DNA of 41,179 nt from Calothrix sp. MO_192.B10 (GTDB taxonomy: Bacteria > Cyanobacteriota > Cyanobacteriia > Cyanobacteriales > Nostocaceae), in assembly GCA_030065055.1 (NCBI GenBank), contig JASJDS010000064.1, positions 1 to 41,179 of the forward strand. The letters run 5' to 3'. A program made the translations under genes and the position numbers. Below are positions 9,145 to 17,426 of this stretch, one piece after another. Positions within the stretch are counted from its first letter, which is position 1. Every line of letters starts with the position of its first letter. Under the pieces are notes generated by a model. That model saw only the letters and a program-made list of their open reading frames with translations, was not told the DNA's origin and ran no database searches.

Positions 9145-9541
9145 TTCAAGCAAGCCGCTCCGAAAAACCTCTGCAGAACTAGGCAAGCCTAGTTAAATCT
9201 GTACAAAGTCGGAGCGTGCAGACTAAGACCTTCGATATCTACGATTTTTGAGTTATGACACCTTGATGTGAACGCCAGCATCATGCACTGTCGAAGACGA
9301 TTAAGTAATCAGTAAACAGGTTTATAGCTGTAGTGTCGTCTTCAAGAGCAAGCTCTTAAATCATTGTCGAGGCAAACCTTACTTAGTAAGACCTCGTCCT
9401 TAAGGACGGGGTTTAAGTAAAGATGATTGAATAAATCATGTCAAACTACGTATTTATACCTGCGTAGATTTTACGACACAGCAACTAGCCCTAATTAAAA
9501 TACACGCGCTCTATTCTCAAGGGCGTTTTTTATTCACTTCC
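9145..9541 (+). other. Structured noncoding gap between ocp and frp
   Basis: No gene is seen in these 397 bases, but at least four stems can be drawn: the nested pair at 9154-9219, GAAGACGA/TCGTCTTC (9293-9300 and 9336-9343), AAGAGC/GCTCTT (9344-9357), and a ten-pair stem CCTCGTCCTT/AAGGACGGGG (9392-9411) with one G-T pair. The last one resembles the subterminal hairpin of IS200/IS605 elements. The 3' part should also hold the frp promoter. A weak GGGCGTTTTTTATT tract lies at about 9520-9533. Confidence 0.5.
9154..9219 (+). other. Nested stem-loop directly after ocp
   Basis: CGCTCCGA (9156-9163) pairs with TCGGAGCG (9209-9216), and the stem can extend by GC/GC (9154-9155 with 9218-9219) past one bulged base. 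Inside its loop lies a second perfect hairpin, AACTAGGC (9177-9184) with GCCTAGTT (9187-9194). No T-tract follows, so a simple intrinsic terminator is not supported. It may stabilise or process the ocp mRNA 3' end. Confidence 0.55.
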
Positions 9542-9877
9542 ATGCTCGATATGCAACAGAAAGCTCCGCAATGGTCAGAAACTGAAAAACAAATAGCTCG
9601 TGAAGCATTAAATAAAGCTTATACCAGAGAAACTGAAGCCCTGATAGCTGAGATTAGCCAAAAAGCCAGCCAAATAAGCGAAATAAATGATATTTGGGCT
9701 TTAAACGACTATTTAAATGCCAGAAGATACGATATAGATGGGAAGTACGATTACAGAGACTCTACGCCAGTTTTCGTTCTTGCCAAGTTAATCAAGGAAG
9801 GATGGTTATCTACCGATGAATTGGCAGGTTTAACCCCCGATAAAAAAGCTAAAGTGGCTGCCCTGGCAAGAATGTAA
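9542..9877 (+). CDS. frp: Fluorescence recovery protein (FRP)
   Basis: A 111-residue all-helical protein matching FRP, which binds the C-terminal domain of photoactivated OCP, detaches it from the phycobilisome and speeds its return to the orange form. Family stretches seen are WSETEKQIAREALNKAYTRE near the start, IWALNDYLNARRYDIDGKYD in the middle, and FVLAKLIKEGWLSTDELAGL near the end. Length is typical for the short, functional form; some cyanobacteria carry an N-terminally extended form. ATG 9542 is used; ATG 9551 is an alternative. Its stop overlaps the crtW start by one base (TAATG), which suggests translational coupling. Confidence 0.94.
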   Translation: MLDMQQKAPQWSETEKQIAREALNKAYTRETEALIAEISQKASQISEINDIWALNDYLNARRYDIDGKYDYRDSTPVFVLAKLIKEGWLSTDELAGLTPDKKAKVAALARM

Positions 9878-10605
9878 TGATGCTTTACCATTACATTGCT
9901 CGCTCGACAGGTCTAATGGTGGCAACTACAATCTTAGGATTGTGGTGTATTAGCCTGTCTTTCTTGCTTAGTTATGATGCTACAACAATTCATCCCCTAG
10001 GGTTGGTTCTGGGAATCCTTTGGCAAACCTTTCTCGATACAGGTTTATTTATTACCGCACACGAAGCAATGCACGGACTAGTTTGTCCGCAAAATCCAAC
10101 ACTCAATCGTGGTTTCGGTGTGCTGGCAATTTCTTTATATGGACTGTTCCCCTACGAAAAGCTCTTACGTAAGCATTGGTTACACCACCACTATCCAGCT
10201 AGTACTGAAGATCCTGACTTCCACAATGGGGAGGATGCCCGTTGGTTCGCTTGGTATATGCATTTTCTCAAAGGATATTGGAATTGGGGGCAGTTTGGAT
10301 GTTCCCTCGGCATTGTGATTCTGCTTGGTTATACATTCCATCTTGCTCCCGTCAACCTCAGCTTATTTTGGGCATTACCTTTGGGCTTGAGTTCCTTGCA
10401 GCTATTTTATTTTGGCACTTTCCTACCTCATCGCCAACCGCTAGGAGGATACGATAATTTTCATCGAGCAAGCAGCACTAAATTGCCAATTTTGTGGTCG
10501 TTTTTAAGTTGTTACCATTTCGGCTACCACCGAGAACATCATGAGCATCCCGATATTCCTTGGTGGCAGTTACCCCACCCGAATTTATATTTGGGTGACA
10601 GCTAA
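9877..10605 (+). CDS. crtW: Beta-carotene ketolase (CrtW type)
   Basis: A 242-residue membrane di-iron oxygenase of the fatty-acid-hydroxylase/desaturase fold that adds 4-keto groups to beta-carotene, giving echinenone and canthaxanthin. The three histidine clusters are intact: HEAMH near residue 63, HWLHHH near residue 105, and HREHHEHPD near residue 222. Several hydrophobic segments lie between them. Length fits CrtW rather than the larger CrtO ketolases. It starts by overlapping the frp stop (ATG 9877; the second ATG at 9880 is also possible). Location beside ocp and frp indicates a role in supplying OCP with its keto-carotenoid. Confidence 0.93.
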   Translation: MMLYHYIARSTGLMVATTILGLWCISLSFLLSYDATTIHPLGLVLGILWQTFLDTGLFITAHEAMHGLVCPQNPTLNRGFGVLAISLYGLFPYEKLLRKHWLHHHYPASTEDPDFHNGEDARWFAWYMHFLKGYWNWGQFGCSLGIVILLGYTFHLAPVNLSLFWALPLGLSSLQLFYFGTFLPHRQPLGGYDNFHRASSTKLPILWSFLSCYHFGYHREHHEHPDIPWWQLPHPNLYLGDS

Positions 10606-10649
10606 GAAGAAACGGAGCAATGGAGCTTTAGCTCGTTGCGTAGTATCTG

Positions 10650-10685
10650 CTTAGAATCCCCCGAATTAATTCGGGGGAGTGTCAA
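10650..10685 (+). mobile_element. IS200/IS605-type right-end hairpin (remnant)
   Basis: The sequence GAATCCCCCGAATTAATTCG followed by GGGGAGTGTCAA forms a perfect stem (CCCCCGAATT/AATTCGGGGG) and ends in GTGTCAA. This is the classic right-end layout of IS200/IS605 transposons (GAATCCC...GGGAGTGTCAA). The bases just upstream (ATGGAGCTTTAGCTCGTTGCG) resemble the region preceding the right end in complete elements, where the guide RNA 3' part lies. No tnpA or tnpB accompanies it. Confidence 0.7.
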
Positions 10686-11019
10686 CGCAGCTTTATTCTA
10701 AATAGTATTAATCACAACTAGGAAATCCCAATTGCCAAAACACCCAACTCCCGTAATTTTTCCGTCAGCTGAAAATAAATATATTTTGAATGTAGCAAAA
10801 AAATAATACTTTTAAGTATTTATACGGTATAATTATATCTTAACAATTTCTCAAGAAGAGTTGGAAAGTTGTGAAATTCTGTAAATAAATGGGGAACTAT
10901 ATTAGGTAAGACTTTCCCCTACTGATTGGAATAATCCTCTTTATATTAGTAGGATGCCGACAAGTGGGAGAAATTTTATTTGAGTAGATACACGTAACAA
11001 ATTATAAATTTTATCATCG
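10686..11019. other. Intergenic region upstream of the sensor kinase
   Basis: AT-rich, with no gene or repeat of note. It probably contains the promoter of the triple-GAF kinase, but no element is clear enough to call. Confidence 0.4.
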
Positions 11020-13497
11020 ATGCAATCCCCATTGACTTCAACAGACAATCAAATAAACGAATTGATTCGCCTTCCAGAGCAACTGCAACAACAAAAAACA
11101 CTGGCGAGTGTAATCAAAAATATTAGGGAATCCCTAGATTTAGATACTATTTTTCAAACTACTGTTACCCAAGTCAGAGAACAACTGAATGCTGATAGGG
11201 CAGCAGTTTTTCAGTTTTACCCAGGAAAAGACTGGGAAGGGGAGTTTACTTATGAGGATATTGCATCAGGTTGGGATTCAGTTGTTTCATACAAGGCTTA
11301 CGATTCCTCTTTTAAAGAACAGTTTGTTGCCCAGTATCAACAAGGTAGAATACAAGCAGTTACAGATATATATAATGCTGGATTGAACGATTATCATGTA
11401 GAAATTTTGGGTCAATTGCAAATTCGGGCAAATTTAGTAGTTCCATTGTTAAAAGACGAAAAACTGTGGGGTTTGTTATGTATTCATCAATGCCAGGAAA
11501 TTCGTGATTGGCAAGATTCTGAAATTGAATTTCTCCAGATTATTGCAGACCATTTAATGCTTGCAATCAGACATAGTGAGGTACTCAAACAAGCTCAAAA
11601 CCAAACAGAAAGGCAAAAAGCATTAACTGGGGTAATTACCCGTATTCGAGAGTCTCTGGATTTAGATGTTATTTGCCAAACCACCGTTGTGGAAGTACGT
11701 CAATTGCTGCAAGCAGACAGAGTGGGAATTTTCCGTTTCGATCCTGAGAATGATTGGGAAGGGGAGTTTCTTTACGAAGATGTTGCTGAAGGTTGGAGTT
11801 CTGCGATCGCTAAAAAGGTGTATGATCATTGTTTTAGTGAAGATTTTGCACCACTGTACGCTCAAGGTCGAGTAAATGCGATCACTGATATTTATCAGCA
11901 AGAGTCTAAGGATTGCTACATCAGTATTTTAGAACAATTCCAAGTCCGTGCCAATGTGGTTGCACCTCTGCTTCAAGAAGGTGAACTTTGGGGATTACTG
12001 TGCATTCATCAATGTGGTAATGCTCGCAATTGGCAGGAATCTGAAATTGAATTTGTCAGTCTAATTGCCCAACAATTAGGAATAGCATTGAAACAGGATG
12101 CATATGTAAAACAGGTGCAAACCCAAGCCATCCAATTAGCAGAAGTCACCGCACGGGACAAAGCTATGGAAAGGCAAAAATTGTTAGCTGCAACCATTGA
12201 TAAAATCCGTAAATCCCTTGATATCGAAACTATTTTTAAAACTACTACCCAAGCAGTGCGGGAATTATTGGCAGTAGAGCGAGTATCAATTTACCGTTTT
12301 AATGCCGATTGGAGGGGTAAATTTGTCGCTGATTCTTTCAAAGATGGTTGGCAAAAATCTACCTTTGCTCCTCACACCAGTTTAGAGGATTTTGGAAATA
12401 ATGATGACGAACAATTGCCACGGAATGAAATTTTTGTTCCCATTTCCCAAGGTGATAATTTATGGGGATTACTAATTGCTTATCAGTATTCGCACCCACG
12501 CTATTGGGAGGAAGAAGAAGTCAATTTATTGGCTCAAATTGCGGTGCAATTAGGTATAGCAATTCAACAAGCAGAATTATTAACACAAACTCAAATCCAA
12601 GCCACAGAACTTGTCCAAGCACTCCAAGAATTAAAGCAAGCCCAAGCCCAGTTAGTTCAAGGAGAAAAAATGGCAAGTTTGGGAGAACTAATGGCTGGTA
12701 TTGCCCATGAAATTAATAATCCAGTCAATTTTATTTTTGGCAATATTCAATGTATCAAAGGATATACAGAAGAATTGTTGGAATTAATCCAGCTTTATCG
12801 CCAGAATTATACTGAACCCGTCTCTGCAGTTAAACAACATATTCAAGAAATTGATTTAGATTTCATTATTGCAGATTTACCAAATATCATAGAATCTATA
12901 AAAACTGGTTCAGAGCGTATTGCTAGTATTGTTCAATCTCTAGGTAACTTTTCTCGAAAAAATGAGTCAGAATTTAAAAAAGTAGATATTCATGAAGGTT
13001 TAGATAGTACTTTATTGATTTTGAATCACAGATTAGAGGCTACTGGCGATCGCCCAAATATTATAGTGACGAAAAATTATGGTAATCTGCCACTATTAGA
13101 ATGCTATCCAGCACTATTAAATCAAGTATTTATGAATATCTTGGTGAATGGAATTGATGCATTAGAACAGAAGTTTCAAGATATTAAAATAAAGTATTTA
13201 AATTCATCCACAGCATGCCCTCTAATCCCTCTCAATATCTGGATTAAAACCCAAGCTACAGATCAAGAAATTATCATCAGAATTAGTGATGGTGGTTTGG
13301 GTATGTCTGAGGAAATTTGTCAAAGAATTTTTGATCCTTTCTTTACGACAAAAGAAGTCGGTCAAGGTACGGGATTAGGACTCTCTATTTCCTATAAAAT
13401 TGTGGTCGAAAAACACAAAGGTACAATTCAATGTTTATCTAAACCAGGGCAAGGTACAGAGTTCATCATTCAAATTCCGATAAAAAATTTTGTGTAG
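11020..13497 (+). CDS. Triple-GAF sensor histidine kinase, cyanobacteriochrome-like
   Basis: An 825-residue soluble kinase. GAF1 (about 28-185) and GAF2 (about 200-358) closely follow the cyanobacteriochrome pattern (QFQVRANVVAPLL, LWGLLCIHQC). In GAF1 the chromophore Cys-His position reads Tyr125-His126, and in GAF2 Cys299-Tyr300. GAF3 (about 388-520) is shorter and lacks the cysteine. A short coiled linker (520-550) leads to the HisKA-like domain with phosphoacceptor H563 in GIAHEINNPVNF. The HATPase domain has the N-box around N706-N710, DGG at 757-759 and GTGLGLSIS near 783. There is no transmembrane segment and no receiver domain. The GAF2 cysteine could still attach a bilin; otherwise the protein may sense another ligand. 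No response regulator is adjacent, so the output partner is unknown. Confidence 0.9.
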   Translation: MQSPLTSTDNQINELIRLPEQLQQQKTLASVIKNIRESLDLDTIFQTTVTQVREQLNADRAAVFQFYPGKDWEGEFTYEDIASGWDSVVSYKAYDSSFKEQFVAQYQQGRIQAVTDIYNAGLNDYHVEILGQLQIRANLVVPLLKDEKLWGLLCIHQCQEIRDWQDSEIEFLQIIADHLMLAIRHSEVLKQAQNQTERQKALTGVITRIRESLDLDVICQTTVVEVRQLLQADRVGIFRFDPENDWEGEFLYEDVAEGWSSAIAKKVYDHCFSEDFAPLYAQGRVNAITDIYQQESKDCYISILEQFQVRANVVAPLLQEGELWGLLCIHQCGNARNWQESEIEFVSLIAQQLGIALKQDAYVKQVQTQAIQLAEVTARDKAMERQKLLAATIDKIRKSLDIETIFKTTTQAVRELLAVERVSIYRFNADWRGKFVADSFKDGWQKSTFAPHTSLEDFGNNDDEQLPRNEIFVPISQGDNLWGLLIAYQYSHPRYWEEEEVNLLAQIAVQLGIAIQQAELLTQTQIQATELVQALQELKQAQAQLVQGEKMASLGELMAGIAHEINNPVNFIFGNIQCIKGYTEELLELIQLYRQNYTEPVSAVKQHIQEIDLDFIIADLPNIIESIKTGSERIASIVQSLGNFSRKNESEFKKVDIHEGLDSTLLILNHRLEATGDRPNIIVTKNYGNLPLLECYPALLNQVFMNILVNGIDALEQKFQDIKIKYLNSSTACPLIPLNIWIKTQATDQEIIIRISDGGLGMSEEICQRIFDPFFTTKEVGQGTGLGLSISYKIVVEKHKGTIQCLSKPGQGTEFIIQIPIKNFV

Positions 13498-13514
13498 GAG
13501 TTAGGAGTTAGGAG
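13494..13514. repeat. Heptameric tandem repeat (TAGGAGT)x3
   Basis: Three copies of TAGGAGT begin at the stop codon of the kinase gene, another STRR run touching a gene end. Confidence 0.75.
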
Positions 13515-13532
13515 TTGTGCCAAATAGATTTC

Positions 13533-13561
13533 GTAGAGACGTTGCACTGCAACATCTCTAC
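13533..13561. repeat. 14-bp imperfect inverted repeat
   Basis: GTAGAGACGTTGCA (13533-13546) and TGCAACATCTCTAC (13548-13561) pair with one mismatch around a single-base centre. This hairpin family is dispersed in Nostocales. It lies between the kinase and hisIE and may attenuate readthrough. Confidence 0.65.
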
Positions 13562-13733
13562 AATCAATAGAATAGAAAAATGGGGATGAAACTGTTCCCT
13601 ATTCCCCATTAAGAGTTTCCTACCCTCACCCAAAGACTTTTCAGCAAGCCCTAGTTCAAAATCTGCCAACTGTCATATCCTGAATGGTATGGTGAAACAA
13701 TAAAACATTTTCGCTTTTTTTGAAGTAGTTGGT

Positions 13734-14384
13734 ATGTCTTCTGTTGTTAATTCCTCCTTTGAGCAAGCTATCCCTGTTGACAAAATTCGCTACGATGAAC
13801 GGGGACTGGTACCAGCCATCATCCAAGATTATCTAGATGGCACTGTGTTGATGATGGCATGGATGAATCAAGAGTCTTTGCAGAAAACATTATCCACAGG
13901 AGAAACTTGGTTTTGGAGCCGTTCTCGTCAAGAATTATGGCATAAAGGAGCTACTTCCGGACATATTCAAAAGGTACGAAGTATGCGCTATGACTGCGAT
14001 AGTGATGCTTTATTGGTGGGAGTAGAACAGGTAGGAGATATTGCCTGTCATACCGGGGAACGCAGCTGTTTTCATCAGGTAGATAGTCAAATTGCTCCTC
14101 CACCAGGGGATACTTTATCCCAACTATTTCAGATTATATGCGATCGCCGGGATAATCCCAATGAAAGTTCCTATACTTGTAAGCTACTTGCAGGTGGTGA
14201 CAACAAAATTTTGAAGAAGATTGGTGAAGAATCCGCTGAGGTAGTAATGGCATTTAAGGATGATGAGCCAGAAGAAATCGCCGGGGAAGTAGCTGATTTG
14301 TTGTATCACACCTTAGTGGCTTTAGCTCACCATCATGTTGATGTCAAGGCGGTTTATCAAAAACTCCAGCAACGACGACGGTAA
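13734..14384 (+). CDS. hisIE: Bifunctional phosphoribosyl-AMP cyclohydrolase / phosphoribosyl-ATP pyrophosphatase
   Basis: A 216-residue fusion catalysing steps 2 and 3 of histidine synthesis. The HisI domain (about 15-115) has [32 protein letters not shown], the zinc/metal-binding YDCDSDALL, and HTGERSCFH. The HisE domain (about 120-216) has [20 protein letters not shown] and [13 protein letters not shown] with the metal-binding acidic residues, then [11 protein letters not shown]. Length and order are normal. It stands alone, as is common for cyanobacterial his genes, which are scattered. Start ATG 13734. Confidence 0.97.
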   Translation: MSSVVNSSFEQAIPVDKIRYDERGLVPAIIQDYLDGTVLMMAWMNQESLQKTLSTGETWFWSRSRQELWHKGATSGHIQKVRSMRYDCDSDALLVGVEQVGDIACHTGERSCFHQVDSQIAPPPGDTLSQLFQIICDRRDNPNESSYTCKLLAGGDNKILKKIGEESAEVVMAFKDDEPEEIAGEVADLLYHTLVALAHHHVDVKAVYQKLQQRRR

Positions 14385-14940
14385 TTTGCCAAGTTACAGC
14401 GATTTTCGGGTAAATGAACCACATTTTCATATCTCACGCATTAGACGCACGGAGTGCGGCTTCCCGTAGGGTAGGCGCATTAGACGCGAAGCGGTGAGAC
14501 AGCGCGGTCTTGGGGGTTTCCCCCATGAGCGACTGCGAACCCGAAGGGCTTCGGTGAAGGGTAGACGCAAAGATAAGAAAGAAATACAGATATCAGAGTG
14601 TGGTCTAAATACATGAAAACTGTTGTAAACCATTTTGGATGTTGGATTTTAGATTGGGGGATAAGTGCAAGGGAATTAGGACTTTAGGTTTAAAATTCTT
14701 GCATCTGTAATTTTTGATGATATTTTGACAGGACTTACGCAATTGTCACAATCGGTGATTGGTGCGTGAGGTTATACCAATTTGAAAAAACAATCCGACA
14801 CATGATTGATATCATGTCCACTTAAATAACCGTCATTGCGACCGTAGGAAAGCAATCCCAAAAGCTTTGTGGCTAATGCATTACATCAAATTTAACCGCA
14901 ACAAAATATTATGGGTAATTAACCGGACATCATATGATTG

Positions 14941-14967
14941 GTAGGGGCGGGGAAACCCCGCCCCTAC
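14941..14967. repeat. REP palindrome (GGGGCGGGGAAACCCCGCCCC)
   Basis: A single complete palindrome GTAGGGGCGGGG-AAA-CCCCGCCCCTAC. It is the same sequence that caps each half-site array at 20.4-21.8 kb, so it probably belongs to the family mobilised by the RAYT at 20698-21510. Confidence 0.75.
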
Positions 14968-14972
14968 GAGTG

Positions 14973-15048
14973 GATATAGCACTACATATTTAGGGCGCGG
15001 ACATTTCTAAATCCAGCAAACCCTTTGACAATCTACTGTTCTCCGTTC
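14973..15048. repeat. Dispersed repeat, copy 1
   Basis: GATATAGCACTAC, then GGACATTTCTAAATCC, then CCTTTGACAATCTACTGTTC match, with small changes, the segment at 40563-40636. In this copy a REP palindrome lies immediately upstream. Confidence 0.6.
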
Positions 15049-15215
15049 CCGTTCGGCTGAGCTCACGGCCGAAGCCTGTTAAGAGTTCCCTAGAGCATCA
15101 ATTCAGTAATCGAGCAATCATCAATTAAGAGGGAGAGGGGAGTATGGGGAGTGAAGGAGAGAAGGAGTGTAAACGCTCGGAGAGCGGCTTCCCGTAGACA
15201 CGAAGTGGCTTCGGA

Positions 15216-15238
15216 GTAGGGGCGGGGTTTCCCCGCCC
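15216..15238. repeat. REP palindrome
   Basis: GTAGGGGCGGGGTTTCCCCG followed by CCC, the REP core in reverse orientation, embedded in GGAGGGAA/GGAGTGAA octamer repeats. A related palindrome with core GGGCGCAAGGCTTGCGCCC follows at about 15263-15281. Confidence 0.65.
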
Positions 15239-15377
15239 GGAGGGAAGGAGGGAAGGAGTAGGGGCGCAAGGCTTGCGCCCTGGAGGGAAGGAGTGAAGGA
15301 GGGAAGGAGGGAATATGAGCCAAAACACATCATCCCATCACCTAGCATTACTGAATCGGTGTTCTAGTAGCTAAAGC

Positions 15378-15456
15378 GTAGGTTGGGTTGAGGAACGAAA
15401 CCCAACACCCGAAGAAATTGGTATTGTTGGGTTTCACTCCTTTCCACCCAACCTAC
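15378..15456. repeat. Compound inverted-repeat element
   Basis: Outer arms GTAGGTTGGGT (15378-15388) and ACCCAACCTAC (15446-15456) are perfect, and inner arms GAAACCCAACA (15397-15407) and TGTTGGGTTTC (15425-15435) are also perfect. The element is 79 bases and noncoding. The same motif occurs singly near 3986, so it is a dispersed MITE-like sequence. Confidence 0.65.
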
Positions 15457-15682
15457 ATTTATTTTTGTCTTCCCAGAGTGACATAAGAGGGTTAATAACG
15501 ATTTACCGCAATTAGCTTGAAATCTACACAGAAGTCGTGTTTGATAGCGTAAAGTATCCATCAAAATTAAAAAATATTTGAAAAACGTAATATTAAAAAA
15601 AATTTGATCGCTCCGCTCCGCTACGCTTTAAGAGAGTAAAGAGAAAGAAGTGCAAAGGGCTAAAGGGCTAGAGTGTAAAGGG

Positions 15683-16543
15683 CTACATAAGAGTCCTAGG
15701 TGAGGGGACACTGCCACATACAACCCGCAGTCCGAAATGATTGTCATTGACGTTTGGATTATACCCAACACCGGAGGCAGAGCGACAGTATTTAGGAATA
15801 CTGCACCACGAACCACCTTGTAGTAATCTATAATAACTATCGTTAGCTTCAGATTCTACCCATCCACTACCATCCGTAGGCGCATCTTCATAGTTGCTAT
15901 GCCAATGGTCAAGACACCATTCCCAAACATTGCCATGCATATCGTATAAACCAAAGGCATTAGCTCCCTTAAAGTAGTCTACAGGTGTTGTTTCCTCGCG
16001 GTACTCTCCTGTAGTTCCTTTACCATAGGAGCCTTTATACAAAGTATCTCCAATTTTTTCATCTATTCCACAATAATTCGCTAAATCAGTTGTAATTGTC
16101 TCCCCAAAGTGAAATGGAGTAGTTGTACCTGCTCTACAGGCATATTCCCATTCAGCTTCACTTGGTAGGCGGTAGGGTCTTTTAGTATGCTGGGAAAGAC
16201 GGGCACAAAATTCCACCGCATCGTACCAAGATACTTGCTCTACAGGGTGGTTATCTCCTTTAAAATAAGATGGATCGCGTTTGAGTTGGTGTTTGATTTT
16301 TGGTAGCCTAGCAACGGCTTTCCACTGTGCCTGAGTGACGGGATACTTACCCATGAAGAATGGTGGAACTGTTACTTGATGTTGGGGATATTCATCTTTG
16401 CTACTGCCTTCCTCATTCTCTGGTGCCCCCATCATAAAACTGCCACCCCTAATCAGTACCATCTCTAGTACAACTTTATTGCCTAATTTTTCAATAAAAT
16501 GTTGTCCTGTCTGCCGATAATGTTTAGTGATAGTTTGTGTCAT
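15683..16543 (-). CDS. Formylglycine-generating-enzyme-like (SUMF1 fold) protein
   Basis: A 286-residue protein consisting almost only of the FGE-sulfatase domain. Typical elements are MVLIRGGSFMMGAPENEEGS, the KYPVTQAQWKAV region, WYDAVEFCARLSQ, LPSEAEWEYACRAGT, MHGNVWEWCLDHW, GGSWCSIPKYCRSA and the terminal FGLRVVCG. True sulfatase-activating FGE needs a C-x4-C pair; here the second cysteine is kept but the first is shifted by one residue (GGSWC), so canonical oxidase activity is doubtful. The C-type-lectin-like fold may instead bind or modify a partner. It starts at ATG 16543, 12 bases after the DUF4351 remnant, and is closely related to the C-terminal domain of the 608-residue protein upstream. 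Confidence 0.85.
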   Translation of the reverse strand: MTQTITKHYRQTGQHFIEKLGNKVVLEMVLIRGGSFMMGAPENEEGSSKDEYPQHQVTVPPFFMGKYPVTQAQWKAVARLPKIKHQLKRDPSYFKGDNHPVEQVSWYDAVEFCARLSQHTKRPYRLPSEAEWEYACRAGTTTPFHFGETITTDLANYCGIDEKIGDTLYKGSYGKGTTGEYREETTPVDYFKGANAFGLYDMHGNVWEWCLDHWHSNYEDAPTDGSGWVESEANDSYYRLLQGGSWCSIPKYCRSASGVGYNPNVNDNHFGLRVVCGSVPSPRTLM

Positions 16544-16554
16544 TGCTAAAATTC

Positions 16555-17048
16555 CTAGTCCACAGAATTTTCCGCCAACCAGGTAAGTAAATCATCTAGT
16601 GCTGTAAAATCTAACAAAGCCTCACCAAGTTCCTCCAATTGACTTAGAGAAAGAGATTGAATACTTTCCCTAGTAGATTGGGGTAATTCTCCCACTCGTT
16701 TTTGTAATAGCCGAAGAACAAGTTCTTGTGTTCCCCGTTCGTAGCCAATGCGCTCACCTGTTGTTACGTAACCCATACTTTGCTCCTGCTCAAATTGCTT
16801 AAATTCTTGCCAAAACTCCGTTTCCAAGGCTTTTGGTAAAATCATAACCCAATCAATAAATCGATATAGGTTACGAATATCCGTTTCTTGCCATCCTTGT
16901 TCGTACAATCGACGAATTAAACTAAATTTCCAGCTTTTCCGTTCTCCTAGCTTTTTACTCGTTTGTTGAGTTTTCAAATGTGCCATTACTACCGTTGCAA
17001 AGGGATTGTCACTTATTTCTAATTCTTGCCAACGGTTTTGGTAATCGA
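16555..17048 (-). pseudogene. DUF4351-type protein, 5'-truncated
   Basis: The readable part encodes the C-terminal half of a cyanobacterial protein of the Rpn/PD-(D/E)XK-related family: SDNPFATVVMAHLKTQQTSK, then a helical region (FIDWVMILPKALETEFWQEF), a GERIGYERG linker and the C-terminal DUF4351 segment SLSQLEELGEALLDF. Family members normally carry an N-terminal nuclease-like domain of about 150 residues, which is absent. The coding match stops at about 17048, exactly where an inverted repeat (GTAGGGTGGGCAATGCCCAC) begins. An open frame continues to 17169 only through repeat sequence. It lies between the two SUMF1-fold genes on the same strand. Confidence 0.7.
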
Positions 17049-17073
17049 GTAGGGTGGGCAATGCCCACCTTAC
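17049..17073. repeat. Inverted repeat at the DUF4351 breakpoint
   Basis: GTAGGGTGGGCAATGCCCAC followed by CTTAC: arms GTAGGGTGGGCA and TGCCCACCTTAC pair with one mismatch. It marks the point where the DUF4351 homology ends, so insertion or deletion at this repeat probably removed the N-terminal part. Confidence 0.6.
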
Positions 17074-17426
17074 CCTTATTGAGAAGGTGCAAGATATGTG
17101 TATAGTCTTTTGAAAAAAAATTTTTAGGTCGGTCCGTGACCCTACTTTTGGAAAGGTAAAGGGAAACAAGTGTAGAGGGCTAAAAGGCTAGGGCGTGTTT
17201 TCAAACCCCTAAAACCCTCAGGCTAAAGCCTGGGGCTACACGATCAAAGCCTGCCGGGAGCAGGCTCAAAACCCTAATTTTTCGTAGTCCGCGTAGGCGG
17301 TGAGTCCAGTGCTGCGGGAGGGTTTCCCTCCGCAGGCAACTGGCGAACCCGAAGGGACTTTGTACGTGTAGCCGCACCCTTCTAGGGTGTCGGCGACTTT
17401 GAAAACACGCCCTAGAGTGCAAAGGG
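17074..17426. other. Repeat-derived spacer between SUMF1-fold gene and DUF4351 remnant
   Basis: No gene. The part next to 17426 (AGTGCAAAGGGCTACACAAG and on) parallels the bases just outside the other SUMF1-fold gene (AGTGTAAAGGGCTACATAAG near 15672), so the duplication included 3' flanking DNA. The middle contains GC-rich dispersed repeats (GCGAACCCGAAGGGACTTTG) and a CCTCAGGCTAAAGCCTGGGG hairpin near 17216-17235. Confidence 0.5.

Larger units (their letters stand above)
14385..15682. other. 1.3-kb gene-free, repeat-dense region
   Basis: No supported gene. It holds a dispersed GC-rich repeat around 14440-14570 (contains CCCCCATGAGCGACTGCG), a full REP palindrome at 14941-14967, a dispersed segment at 14973-15048 that recurs near 40563, further REP-like units at 15216-15290 among GGAGGGAA/GGAGTGAA octamers, and a hairpin element at 15378-15456. 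Long open frames here are only repeat sequence. It looks like a landing site for small repeats between hisIE and the damaged island. Confidence 0.6.

Noticed and set aside
15090-15348. Overlapping minus-strand frames rich in Pro/Ser/Leu
   Set aside because: Translations of GGAGGGAA octamers and REP sequences.
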